A stretch of 19,043 nucleotides of DNA, from positions 1 to 19,043 of the forward strand of contig JAAMPI010001137.1 of NCBI GenBank assembly GCA_013054445.1. The letters are read 5' to 3'. Every line of letters begins with the position of its first letter. The first letter of the stretch is position 1. The translations under genes and the position numbers were made by a program. The stretch is from Cudoniella acicularis. Its lineage: Eukaryota > Ascomycota > Leotiomycetes > Helotiales > Helotiaceae. Below, piece by piece: positions 7,519 through 18,721 of the stretch. The notes under the pieces were generated by a model. The model searched no databases and was not told the origin of the DNA. It saw nothing but the letters and a program-made list of their open reading frames with translations.

Positions 7519-10005
7519 TCACAGCAACATATCGTATAAAGACAAAAGATAATCAGCAGAAGTGTCTTTTCCAACCTTTTCCCACTTTTCTTTGCCCACT
7601 ACCTTCTGCGCCATATCCAGCTCAACTGCTGAAAAGCTATCGGTTTTTGGGAGAACAATCTCTCTTCTTAGAGGGTCGTATTTACCGGAACAGGCAATGA
7701 AAAGCCGAACAGCTAGGTGAAGATAGCCCGACGCCGGTTTGATTCCAACATCCATTGACATGGTAGCTTGATGGCCCATAAGTTCGATCAGACCTCGCCT
7801 GACAAAGGCTTGAATGCAGAGACTATAAAAGGCCGATAGCCACCAGGATTTGGAATGAGTGTTCTCTTTATTCAAGAGAACACGGGAGAGTTCTACAGCA
7901 TAGCCATTAAGGTGCATCTCCAAGGAAGCTATACATTCAATATTGCATGGAGAATTTTCGCAAATTGCATGGGTGAACCCGAGCATTTGATGTGACATTT
8001 CGTCTTTTGTTATCCTCAAGACTTCTAGACAGCTACGAAGACACATGAGCGACTGTGATATCAAATGATCCTATAAAGATAAAAGATTTACGGGTTAGCT
8101 TAGATGTTGCATGAAGAGGTTCCACTTACAGATTCTAGCCTTGCCTGGTAGAAAGCTGCAGACCTCAGCAGGATAAGGAGGGAGTGGGGATTTTCGACAT
8201 GATCAAGGACATGAGTTGACGAGGTACACTCCAAAGTCTCCCAAGCTATATCGAAAATGCAATCATCCAATGGAGCAAGGATATGAGGAAAAGGATGAGG
8301 ATCATGAAAAGCTGTAACGCTTTCATGTTTGAGAAGACCATCAACACGCTCTATAAACGCCGACCATGATGGGTCAAGTGACACACCTCCCGAAGAAGAA
8401 TCCACAGCAATATTTTGAATTTTTCTTGAATATTCGATGGCGAGGGTTCGTTGTTCGACGACGATCTTGTAGTACTCGTTGACGAGAGCGCATAGCTGCA
8501 TTTGCTTAGATGGGTCATTGCACGTCTCCGTTACGGACATTGCATGAGCTTGCCATTCGTTTCTTCGACAAACATATATTTGAGGCATCTCTGTGTTGAG
8601 GTCGCGCCTTCGACATCCAATAGCATGCCATTCAGATCGATGGAGCTTCGGGCAAGACTTACACGGAGAATCTATGCTGCACTGCTGTTCTCAGTAATGC
8701 CACAATGTGAAAATAAATGCAGATCGAAGGTATGGGAATTGACCAACCGGCTTTCTTAAGACTCGACATCTCCAACAAGACTTGATGGCCTTGACCGCGT
8801 TTGCAGCAGCGCAAACTAATGGATCTAGAGGCCCACGCCGGCCTGAAGTACCCGATGTCTTACTTGAAGAACGTTGTGGATTCAAGTCGAAGACATGTTC
8901 ACGAAAATTTGAGCTGGCTCGACTGTTTGTGGATGATCTGCGACCAAACACCTTACTGATGTGAGATCTTCCCCGCTCGCTTTGGCTGCTGCTAATGGAG
9001 ACTGCCCTGCTGCTGGCCTGACTCTGGGATGCTGTCGAGGAGCGTGAAGTGGTAAGGAAGGAATCTTGAATTCCTGCTTGCCCTGTGGATGTTGGACTTG
9101 TCAAGAAGTAACTTCTTAGTTCGTGATCCTCTGGAGTTGGAGCTAGACCCGCTAGAGTTGAGTCCCAGGGTCCGGATAAACCTGAGACAGAATCCCACTT
9201 CCAAGACGAGGGATGTGGTTCAATCGATATTTGGCTTCGAACTTCTGGTAGGGAGAAATCTGGGCCCCGCATTTTTGTCGCTTCTTCAAACATATCGATT
9301 TCTGTGGTAATCTGAGTGCCAGTTGAATTCTGAAGTGGCCCAGGCACGCCAGGAAAAAGATCATTTAGAATAGGGTAGTTGTTGAGTTGCAGAGCAGTAG
9401 GGCCCGTTCCCATGTTGTGATCCATAAGTTCCTGGTGTTGGCTTTGAAACTCCGGTTGCTGCCGACATTGTATATTGGAACTCAAGTCAATTAAAACCCG
9501 ACTCGAAAGGTCTGCAGGGCCACTTCCAAAATTCATGTCTTGATCCGCTGCGTTTATGGGCGGGTTATTATTCAAAATGTTGTCCAGTTCGAAAGAGAGT
9601 TCATCAGGGAGTACCGTAGTTTCAAAGTTGAGAAGGCTGGAGAAATCCCCAGGGGGGATTAGGGCTTCATGCTCCGCTTCCGGCTGCGCAGAGGGAGAAG
9701 GATCGGGTTTCGAAATAGTTACGCATCTCGTTAACCGCGAGTATTCGTACTCAAGGTCGAGGGCATGAGCTATGGCTTGAAGATTCCTCTGCTCCGAGGC
9801 ATCCCGGCCATAAAATCGAACGTCATCCTGGGAGACATCATATTTGAATTGGACGAGACGAGTATGCCACGCTAGGTTGAAGTGATTGTTCATGTCTATT
9901 CGATTGGCGTCAGCATCAGGACGCACATCGACGTCTGCCTAGGCAGAAAGGTCTCAGGATTACTCGAAACTCACCAACCCCCGGAATACTGCTCGAGGAT
10001 GCCAT
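7519..10005 (-). CDS. Zn2Cys6 fungal transcription regulator with an internal zinc cluster
   Basis: Coding order on the minus strand: 10005-9975, 9934-8748, 8681-8130, 8070-7519 (773 aa; introns of 40, 66 and 59 nt, all in phase). ATG at 10005 was chosen because its short exon ends in a GTGAGT donor and joins in frame upstream of VRPDADANRIDMNN. Residues about 12-85 form a conserved-looking block (FNLAWHTRLVQFKYDV, DVRFYGRDASEQRNLQ). The middle is acidic, then Ser-rich with basic patches. The binuclear cluster lies at about 397-416 with spacing C-x2-C-x6-C-x5-C-x2-C (CWRCRVLRKP, then CSIDSPCKSCPK) and a possible sixth Cys at about 429. Such clusters are usually N-terminal, so the internal position is a trait of this subfamily. 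The C-terminal 350 residues are largely helical. It is probably a nuclear DNA-binding regulator with unknown target. It lies divergent from the GH74 gene, with 1.2 kb between the starts. Confidence 0.88.
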
Positions 10006-11199
10006 ATTCGGTGATCCACAGGGTTACCAAGCACCAACAGCTTGGTCGAGATGTGATAATCTTTCGGCCTGACGATGCAGATCTTGCGCCCAAGATCGTG
10101 GTAGGGAGACATCGATGTCATGAGGATCAACGGGACAAAAGATTGTGTAGGGAAGATGGTTTGATTTTTAGAACGAAGAAGAATTGTTGTTCTTTTATTT
10201 TGGGACGCTGCAGCTGAAGGTGGTCACGATTTCTTCCCAAAACGAGAAGACCGACTTCGAGCAAGGGTAACACCAGCCACAAGTGGCGCAACAAATCCAT
10301 GATATTCCAAAAGGGAAAAACAATTAATACGTGCAAAATGAGAATTCTTTGACTGTGGCGTATGAATAACCTTTTGCTCTTCATTGCTCTAACTAATCGG
10401 TATCGACTTCGACACAGCTCCCTCCGAATTAAGAATGGGTTATCACGTGACTATCCTCCCTTTTCGATATTTTGCTTATTCCTCCCTTCACTAGAAGAAG
10501 CAGTGCTTGAATACGTACCTAAAAACTTAATTAGATTCACGCCAAAGTTTATAATTTGAGTTGAGCGATATTGTGATTTTTGTTGCTCCCAGGTCACATG
10601 CTCGCGGGAAGAGGGGACATGCTAAGGTCGATACGATGTACGGAGTACAATGGTGGAAAATTGAAAGATGCCTTTGACGTTGGGGCCAACTTCGGCTAAA
10701 AGAAGGGCAGGAAACGCGGTCTCTTCTGCCGACAACAACACCAACCGCTTCATCACGAATCCCCACCGAAACATCCACAGTCCTAATTCAACCAATGGCA
10801 TGCAATCTCCTCTGTACCCATACGTGATATTTCACGATGCTAGGCTTCACGGACCGTCGCGTCCCGCGAAAGCTCGTGCTCCGGGCCGCGATGGGGAAAA
10901 GTATCTCCGTCGCAACATCAGAAATTGATTAAAAGCATACGATTTTGTGGGGTATCATCTATATCTCAATCAATATGACCTAAAACGCCTCCAAAAAGTC
11001 AACAAGAAGAGCATGTTGCCGACGCGATGTATCCTCAAGTTCTGATTGTGGGTCTTCCAAACCCAAATTTGGACGTCAAGCCTGAAAAGTCCCTCGTCAC
11101 AACCCATTGCGGAAGAACATATATATTTCATATTGTCCATTCATTTGGGTACCTGATTTTCATCTGGAAATCTGTGTGGTCCACGTTTCTTCCCTGAAA
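10006..11199. promoter_or_regulatory. Shared intergenic region of the regulator and the GH74 gene
   Basis: These 1.2 kb separate two divergent starts and should contain both promoters. On the GH74 side there is a TATA-like TATATAT at 11120-11126, 74 bp before the ATG. Other matches to known fungal sites are a GGCTAAA at 10694-10700 (XlnR/Xyr1-type site) and a GTGGGG at 10947-10952 (CreA-type SYGGRG). Both are short and could be chance matches. No coding sequence is supported here. Confidence 0.5.
11120..11126 (+). promoter_or_regulatory. TATA-like box of the GH74 gene
   Basis: TATATAT stands 74 bp before the GH74 start codon, a plausible distance for a fungal core promoter with a short leader. 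Confidence 0.5.
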
Positions 11200-14100
11200 A
11201 TGCGTTCTCTTTATTGCGTCGCATCTGTGGCTTGCAGCTTACTTGCTGCAACTGTTAATGGAGCCGCATCTCAAGCCTTCTCGTGGAAGAATGTTAGGAT
11301 CGGAGGTGAGTCTCACGTGTCGATCAACAAGAGTATCGCTGACAATATTGTTCGCAGGTGGTGGAGGATTCGTCCCAGGAATCATATTCAACCCCTCCGC
11401 CAAAGGCCTAGCATATGCTCGGACTGATATTGGTGGTGCATATCGTCTGAATTCTGATGACTCTTGGACTCCACTAACCGACTGGGCAAATAACACGAAT
11501 TGGTTTGGAATCCAAGATCGCATTCTCAGAGACCGTGCTGACATTCTAGGCATGACTGGGGCATCGATGCTCTTGCAACGGACCCAATTGATACGAACCG
11601 TCTGTACCTCGCCGTCGGAATGTATACCAATGATTGGGACCCGAATATGGGTTCCATTCTACGTTCTACGGACCAAGGAGCGACATGGGCTGAAACCAAA
11701 CTTCCCTTCAAGGTTGGAGGAAACATGCCTGGACGTGGTGTTGGAGAGGTAGATCCATCAAGACTGGAACACAACAGTAAGAAGGGCGCAACTAAAATAT
11801 TTATAGAGGCTTGCGATAGACCCAAACCAAAACAGCATTCTATACTTTGGGGCGAGAAGTGGTCATGGTCTTTACAAAAGTACTGATTATGGAGTCACAT
11901 GGAGCAGTGTCACTTCCTTCACATGGCCAGGTAAATTGGCCACCTCAACTCCTCACCAACGGCTTCTAACCATTGACAGGAACGTATTTTCAAAATGCAA
12001 GCTCCAGTTATACGTCAGATCCTGTAGGTATTGCATGGGTCACATTCGACTCCACCTCCGCATCCCCAGGCACTGCAACACCCCGCATCTTTGTTGGTGA
12101 GTTTATGTCAAATTTCCCACCGCGATAGCAACTGACGATTATCAGGTGTCATGGACGTTGGCCAATCGGTCTTCAGGTCGGAGGACGGCGGTTCTACTTG
12201 TAAGTTATATATGCTTCCGAAAGTTCTTATTGCTCACGCATTTCAGGGGCCTGGGTGTCTGGGGAGCCTATGATGGGATTCCTACCTCACAAAGGCGTCT
12301 TGTCGCCAGCGGAAAAGACGCTATATATTTCATACGCTAATGGTGCGGGGCCTTACGATGGAAGTAACGGGACTGTTCACAAATACAACATTTCAACTGG
12401 GGTTTGGACTGATATAAGCCCCACTTCTTTGAGCGCAACAAACTATGGCTACGGTGGTCTAGCGGTCGATTTGCAAAAACCTGGAACGCTCATGGTAGCT
12501 GCGCTGAACGATTGGTGGCCAGATGAGTTGATTTGGCGAAGTAATGATTCCGGAAAAACCTGGTCTCCAATTTGGTAGGCGATGATCATCGTGAATTAGT
12601 TCCAATTACTCACGGTTAATATAGGGCCTGGTCGAGCTATCCCAGTAGGAACTTGTATGCATTCCTGCCTATAATAAGACCATGTGCTTATATGTATTAG
12701 GTATTATAGCTATGATATTTCTGCCGCACCTTGGCTCCAAGACACTACATCAACAGCTCAATTTGTCTCTCAAGTTGGATGGATGGTTGAAGCTTTGTCA
12801 ATTGATCCCTTCGATTCAAACCATTGGTAAGACTCTATTAGTATCAATATCTGTCTAAGAAACCGATACTCATTTGTACTAGGCTTTACGGTACCGGTGC
12901 TACCATTTATGGCGGGCACGATCTTTTGAAATGGGACTCAGGCCATAATGTGACATTGAAGTCTCTTGCAACGGGAATTGAAGAGACAGCAGTTCAGTCG
13001 CTTCTGACCCCACCTGGAGGCCCGCCTCTATTATCCGCTGTCGGTGATATCGGAGGTTTCTATCATAGCTCGCTCGATATCGCCCCCTCTCAAGCTTTTC
13101 ACAATCCAACATACGGCAGTACCCACGATCTCGACTACGCCGGGAACAAGCCAGCCAATATTGTTCGATCTGGAGAAAGCTCCACAGCCATTCAAGTTGC
13201 TACTTCCTCGGACTCTGGTGTCACTTGGAGTGCGGACTATGGCGCATCAACCAGTACCCCACCTGGAAAGGTCGCCTATTCAGCGGATGCAGATACGGTT
13301 TTGCTCATGACATCTAATGGACCTCTCGTTTCAAAGTTTACGGCTACTTTTAGTGCGGTCTCAACACTACCTTCAGGTGCCGTTATTGCGTCGGACAAGA
13401 AGAATAATTCTGTCTTCTATGGTGGGTCCGGTGGCAGGTAAAGATTTCCCAAATTAGAACCCGTAACAATGCGCTGATATTTCTTTAAGCATATATGTAT
13501 CTACAAATAGTGCCGTCACCTTCGCAAAGACAGTCACTCTTGGCAGTTCAACTGCCGTCAATCAAATCCGAGTTCATCCTACGGTTGCGGGAGATGTTTG
13601 GGCTACAACCGATACAGGTCTCTTCCACTCCCTTGATTTTGGAAATACCTTTACAAAGGTATCGAGTGGTGTCACTGCTGGATATGGCTTTGGTTAGTGC
13701 TCTTTTGTGTTTAATTCTATCGTCCGCTAACACAGACTCAAAGCCTTGGGTGCCGGCTCAACAACTGCGGAGTATCCAGTAATATACGGCTTCTTCACCG
13801 TTGACGGCACTACTGCACTGTTCAAAACTGAGGACGCAGGACTCAACTGGGCCATGATCAGTGATGCTGCTCATGGCTTTGGTTCAGCATCAGCAAATTG
13901 TGTCGGTGCCGACATGAGCATTTACGGACGGGTGTTTGTTGGTACGAATGGTCGTGGAATCTTTTACGGCTCTCCATCAGGAAGTTTGCCTTCGGCAACA
14001 GCATCTTCAAGTCAATCAGCGTCTGGAAGTGCAGCAAAGACAGCATCTGGAACACCCACGATCCAAGTGTCTTCAAGCAAAATCACGACAACCACAAGCC

Positions 14101-14420
14101 AAGCAACTACTCTCACAGCTGCGAGCTCATCAGCGGCAAACTCAAAAAGCACTTTGGTTTCGACTACAATATCTTCGTATTGAACCTCATCACTTAATTA
14201 AGGACCATAAACTGACGGATATCAGGACTTCCGCTGGGGAAACTAGCACGAACTATGGTCAATGTACGATTTCGCTCCTTTCCATACGAGGCAAAGAACT
14301 GACAGTGATTCAGGCGGCGGGAGCGGATACAAAGGACCAACGATTTGTCCATCGGGATGGACATGCACATACACCAACGCATTCTATTCGCAATGTATTT
14401 CCCTCGCTGCGCGCAATTGA
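11200..14420 (+). CDS. Secreted GH74 xyloglucanase with C-terminal CBM1
   Basis: This is a family 74 glycoside hydrolase that cleaves the beta-1,4-glucan backbone of plant xyloglucan outside the cell. Exons: 11200-11305, 11358-11502, 11550-11748, 11807-11930, 11980-12096, 12146-12199, 12247-12574, 12625-12654, 12701-12826, 12883-13437, 13490-13692, 13744-14176, 14226-14263, 14314-14420 (854 aa; all 13 introns are 46-58 nt and in phase). The protein has a signal peptide (about 1-21), then GGGFVPGIIFNP and ARTDIGGAY. The two catalytic Asp of the family lie in TDIGG (about 59) and GDIGG (about 465). Repeated beta-propeller motifs (SILRSTDQGATW, LYKSTDYGVTW, VFRSEDGGSTW) follow. A Ser/Thr-rich linker (about 115 nt before 14176) leads to a complete CBM1 cellulose-binding module (YGQCGGSGYKGP, PSGWTCTYTN, YSQC). 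Endo or exo mode cannot be decided by eye. No damage is seen. Confidence 0.93.
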
Positions 14421-16167
14421 GAATCCGCTGACGGGAATGCAGGCACTTAATAATTATTTTCTGGGTTGTCGGATTTTCTCATTGCCGGCAGCCGTTGAGG
14501 CAAAGTACCTGGGTAAGCCTTTTGGAATTTACGTGAAATTGATAAGGCATAGAATCTACAAAGCAACCTATGCGCTTTTCACATGTGAAAACTACTCACA
14601 ACCCAACGTCTTTTTTGTCGCAAGAGCCACTGAAAAGCGACCAGTTCATCAGGTGCATAGCCTCTGCATGAAATCCTCCAAATTATCCAATCCCGCTCGT
14701 AAGGCTAACTAGGAAATAACGACGAAGAAGTGCCGGCATTCGGATTTTCTAGACCACCGTGGTGAGGAAACCGAGATGGAAGGGGAGCCTGAGCCTCCGA
14801 GCCACACCCGAACGAACAATAGATGGATGCTATTCACAACGGGAAGGTGGCGCTCTAATAATTCCCAATCTTGTCGCTCCTTCGCCCAAATGATTCTCCT
14901 TCCCGGTTTGCCTGTGATAGGGCCTCCCACCAACCAGGACAATGCTGCGCTTCGATAAAGTAATCGTCACAGGGAGTGAGTCTCAAAATTCAGGGGTAAC
15001 GGACGAACCGAAGGATCAGATTGGCGAATGTATTGCATGAATGATTAACCTTATAGTACCGGCAATTGGTGGTGAACAGGCTAGATTGTGCGCCACCTCG
15101 AAGTAATTTTTTGTGCATAGGATGAGGCAAAGACGCAAAAGAACTTCTAGAAGTAGACTTTTTTTTGCCTTGACTCGCAAAGGAGCCAGATCAAGCGATA
15201 AAAACGTGGGTGGTCTGAGTCGTAAGCAGTCGTCTGATGTCTGCCAGCGCAGGATAAGACCTCGGCCCGTTCCCAGCAGCCTTTAGCTTCCTCAACCCCC
15301 TTCTCCACCCCCGCACTCGCCCCATTCCTCTAATTTCTCCGGAAATACCGCCCAAAAAAGCCACATTAAAGGTTCAAAACAGAGAGACTTTCAAATAAAA
15401 GAGCTTTTTCGGTGGTTAGTCGGCGCTATGCAATATGCACAAAATCACATTTTGCTATGCACGGGGTTTCTTATGCCGATCAGGGATCTTTACTCCTGTC
15501 GATAGAAGACGAACAGGCTATTCCAAAGCTCCTATTTGATGGATCAAAATTACCTAAGGTGCGTTTAATTCCAACCTTATGACCGGTATCTAACTCGTCA
15601 ACCTATTACATGTCATACCTCGATAGAAACTCATGTCTCATCTTCCGTCCTCCATACTTGGTCCCTGCAGAAGCGGCGCATGATACTGTAGAACAGTGGA
15701 GTTCGAATTTGATTAAGCCGTTTCCAGAAAATTGTCCGATGGACCTTCCCTAATGTCGTGCCGAGATCGCCAAAGCTAGCGAGTTTTGTGACCTGGTACA
15801 GTCTTCCAGGATAGATTTCTATTTGTTTGGTTGATACACCTCTGTCAGGGGCTGTGGAGACTGTCACTCAAGGGCTTAGCGACGTGGCATTACCCCAGAC
15901 TTTCAATCTGATCGGGTTAGTGTTCTGTCAGTTGATGCTTGCTACTCTCCCGGCGTGTAACTATACCACGTTACTGCCGGTCTCCGGTCATCCTTCCATT
16001 CTCTATTCACGAGTTGCGATCAGGAGTCACTGCAAGTGCTGCTCGTGGGAGGACATTTTCCCGAAGAGAGAGAAGGATGCTTCTTCTCTCGGTGTCAATT
16101 TCCCGAGCCGCACGGGGCTCAACTCCTTCCCTTTGGTGGCCGAGGCGGCTTGGTGTAATATGGAAAA
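14421..16167. other. 1.7 kb spacer between the GH74 and GH16 genes
   Basis: I find no gene. The open frames are short, mostly start at non-ATG codons and resemble no family known to me. The left end should contain the GH74 3' untranslated region and the right end the upstream control region of the GH16 gene. A small perfect palindrome (arms of 6 bp, 15440-15454) is the only structure noted. Confidence 0.5.
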
Positions 16168-16364
16168 TATATAACACCTTGTGCTATCTCAACTTGAGGG
16201 AGACCCGAAGAGTACCCAAAGTGCAGAGTGCTTCACATTCCTTCCCCACGTCAATCCTTTAACAGCTTCTTCTGTACATATTACTGCTTGTCTATACCTT
16301 TAACTCCCTCCTTCTATACATACAAACACTTCAGCCTCTTGGACATTCACCCACCACCAACATC
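16168..16364 (+). promoter_or_regulatory. Core promoter and pyrimidine-rich leader of the GH16 gene
   Basis: TATATAA at 16168-16174 is followed, from about 16230 to the ATG at 16365, by a leader very rich in C and T with a CACCACCAACATC run just before the start. This arrangement is typical of strongly expressed fungal genes for secreted enzymes. The transcription start itself cannot be read from the sequence. Confidence 0.5.
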
Positions 16365-17460
16365 ATGCCTTCTAAAACCTCTCTCGTGGGCATCAGCCTA
16401 CTCGCAACCCTCCAATCCGCCAGCGCCCTCGCAGTAACCAGCCTCGCCAGAAACCTCACCATCCCCGCCGAGCTGGCCACCGCCTCCTATCAACTAGTCC
16501 AAACCTACAACAGCGGCAACTTCTTCTCAGGCTTCAACTTCTACACCGGCAGCGACCCTACGCACGGCTTCGTATCCTACCAATCGCAATCTTCCGCCCA
16601 AAACCTAGGTCTCATCAATACCAACAACGGCCAAGTCTACCTAGGCGTGGACTCCACCACGGTGAATCCCTCGGGCGGACGCGCCTCCGTCCGCATCTCC
16701 AGCAACCAAGCCTACACACATGGCCTCTTCATCGCCGACATAGCCCACATGCCGGGCTCCATCTGCGGCGTCTGGCCGGCCTTCTGGCTCTTCGGCCCCA
16801 ACTGGCCCAACAGCGGCGAAATCGACGTAATCGAAGGCGTCAACCTCGCCGGCACCGACACCATCACTCTCCACACGGCCGCAGGATGTACCATCAACAC
16901 CGCTGGCTCCCAAGGCGGCACCACCCTCCAAAACGCAAACTGCAATTCGAATAATGCGAATAACGGCTGCTCGGTCACGACCACGACGTCGAATGCGTAT
17001 GGCAATGCTTTTAATAGTAATGGAGGTGGTGTGTATGCTATGCAGTGGGAGAGCTCGGGCGTTTATGTGTGGTTCTTTCCGAGGAATGCTATCCCGGCTG
17101 ATATTCAGGCTGGTGCGCCAGTTACGGGGAATTGGGGTCTGCCGATTGTGGCGTTTAATGGCGGGAGTGGGTGTAATATCGATAGCTATTTTGCGAACGA
17201 GAATATTGTTTTTGATACTACTTTTTGTGGGGATTGTAAGTTTTTCCTCTCTCCTCTCTTCCTTTCCCCCATTCCTTTCAGCGTCTACTGTTTTTTCGGA
17301 GAAGGAAGCTAATAAGTTGGGAATAGGGGCCGGATCCGTGTGGGGAAGCAGCAGCTGCTCCTCGCTGGCTTCGACTTGCCAGAATTATGTTGCGGCGAAT
17401 CCGGGGGCTTTCGCGCCTGCGTATTGGTTGATTAACTCTGTGAAGGTTTACCATTTGTGA
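16365..17460 (+). CDS. Secreted GH16 endo-beta-1,3(4)-glucanase
   Basis: Two exons, 16365-17235 and 17327-17460, joined by a 91 nt intron (GTAAGT donor, GGAATAG acceptor, CTAAT branch site near 17309), give 334 aa. A signal peptide is visible (MPSKTSLVGISLLATLQSAS, cleavage after ALA at about 23). The laminarinase-type GH16 signature GEIDVIEGVN is complete: nucleophile Glu at about 152, assisting Asp at about 154, acid/base Glu at about 157. ICGVWPAFWLFGPNWPNSG precedes it, and conserved text follows (GGVYAMQWESSGVYVWFFPR, NIVFDTTFCGDW), ending in AYWLINSVKVYHL. Family knowledge predicts hydrolysis of mixed-linked or beta-1,3-glucan outside the cell; the exact substrate cannot be told. No GPI-type tail or binding module is present. 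The first 600 nt are C-rich on the coding strand and the rest is G/T-rich, an abrupt change near 16960. Confidence 0.93.
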
Positions 17461-18248
17461 GACTGGTATATTGATATCCTTTCTTTTTGGGAGAGAATGC
17501 ATGAGCTATTGTGAGGAAGATCGAAAAATTGGAATTGGAATTGGAATTGAAAGGATGCAGACAGATGCCAAGTGGATATGCTTGAGTGGGCGGAGTTTTG
17601 GGGGGCATTGGGATGGAGTTTTTACAACCTTTGAAGGAAGGATGGTTTTGAGTGAATGGAATGGCATGTAGGTTGTAAATATTCAGTCGCTACGGTGTCA
17701 ATGAGTCTATGTCACTCGTTACTGTATTATCAGCGGAAATCACAGGCAAGACAGGGCTCTTCGCTAAATTTCAGGGGCATTGACTAGCGATGCGCCCCTA
17801 AGTCGTAAATTATAGCACAGCTCACATTTCCTCACCGCATCAAAAATTAATTGAAATCGTGATAACCCCCTGAATCAATTACAAACACTCGCATGCAAAT
17901 TTATGAGAGTACTTTGGTAATAGGGATGGGGTGCGTTGCATTTATATCGCATATCGTTCAGTTTGCGACCGGTGCCCCTGGATCGCTTATGTTGGGGACG
18001 GCTGGGCTTTAGGTATAGTATTAGGACAATGCTTATATAGTAAAGGGATAGTTTCTAATTTTTAGGAAATTTTTTTTTAGGAGATGGGGGAGAAGGCTTT
18101 TACTCTCGATCAGAATGTAATTTATTAAGGCGGGGGAGGCTAGGATTTCGCGCACGAACGAATGTTTAGCCTTTTACACAAGGCGATTGATTACATTAGG
18201 CCCGTAAACGAATTGTCCTCTAGGACTCCTGAATCAGGGATATATATA
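17461..18248. other. Non-coding stretch downstream of the GH16 gene
   Basis: This contains the GH16 3' region and then increasingly AT-rich DNA from about 18000, with poly-T and TA-rich runs. I see no gene, and no open frame beyond short chance ones. Confidence 0.5.
17527..17548 (+). repeat. Short hexanucleotide tandem repeat
   Basis: AATT followed by three exact GGAATT units lies about 70 bp after the GH16 stop codon, probably in its 3' untranslated region. It is a small microsatellite-like tract. Confidence 0.75.
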
Positions 18249-18308
18249 GCAGGTCATAGGGAAATTTTACCTCAGGACTACTTCGGGCTTTTAACCTAAG
18301 AGTTTCGG
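18249..18308 (+). repeat. Left inverted-repeat arm
   Basis: This 60 bp arm pairs with 18722-18781 at 52 of 60 positions. It starts GCAGGTCATA and ends GTTTCGG. Confidence 0.8.
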
Positions 18309-18499
18309 TCGTCGATCTAGCTGAAAGTAAATAACTTAATAACATTATATAATTTTAAAGTCTTCTATCAAAGTAAAAAAAAAAACAATATACTAGCCCC
18401 TTTATTCTATATCTTTAAAAAAAAAAAAATTTATTTAGAGCTTTAATTTGTTTTATAATTTAAAAAAGAGAATACTTAATTAATAGGGTAGGAAAGTTC

Positions 18500-18625
18500 G
18501 CTAAAAGCTAGTGAGTGAGTAAGCTAAAGGCTAGCGAGTAGGTGCACTAAAGCCTAGAGCAAGTACGCTGAATACGCCGAATGCGCTAAATACGCTAACT
18601 CGTAAATGCGCTAAAGCCTATGACT
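18500..18625 (+). repeat. Degenerate tandem repeats inside the inverted-repeat element
   Basis: Units of about 22 bp beginning GCTAAA(A/G)GCTAG are repeated from 18500 (next at 18523, with a weaker copy at 18544). These run into four 9 bp units at 18564-18599 (TACGCTGAA, TACGCCGAA, TGCGCTAAA, TACGCTAAC). Another GCGCTAAAGCCTA follows near 18607. Confidence 0.65.
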
Positions 18626-18721
18626 ACTCCGAAGCCTTGTAAGTGAGTATAGTATTTACGAATGCTTTAAAAATAGCGTCTTAGAAAGAGATACATTTAT
18701 TACTTAGGTGTATTATTCTAA

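Noticed and set aside
13936..14712. Open frame of 258 codons over the GH74 3' end
   Set aside because: It reads the linker and CBM1 exons in the wrong frame and across two introns; the spliced model explains this DNA better.
15440..15454. Perfect palindrome (CAAAAT, 3 nt, ATTTTG) next to two GCTATGCA words
   Set aside because: The arms are only 6 bp in AT-rich spacer; this is expected by chance and has no context.
15827..16174. Plus-strand open frame of about 115 codons before the GH16 gene
   Set aside because: It has no ATG at its start, no family resemblance, and runs into the TATA-like box of the GH16 promoter.
16954..17460. Open frame of 168 codons overlapping the GH16 gene
   Set aside because: Only its last part is real (GH16 exon 2); the rest is an out-of-frame reading of exon 1 and the intron.
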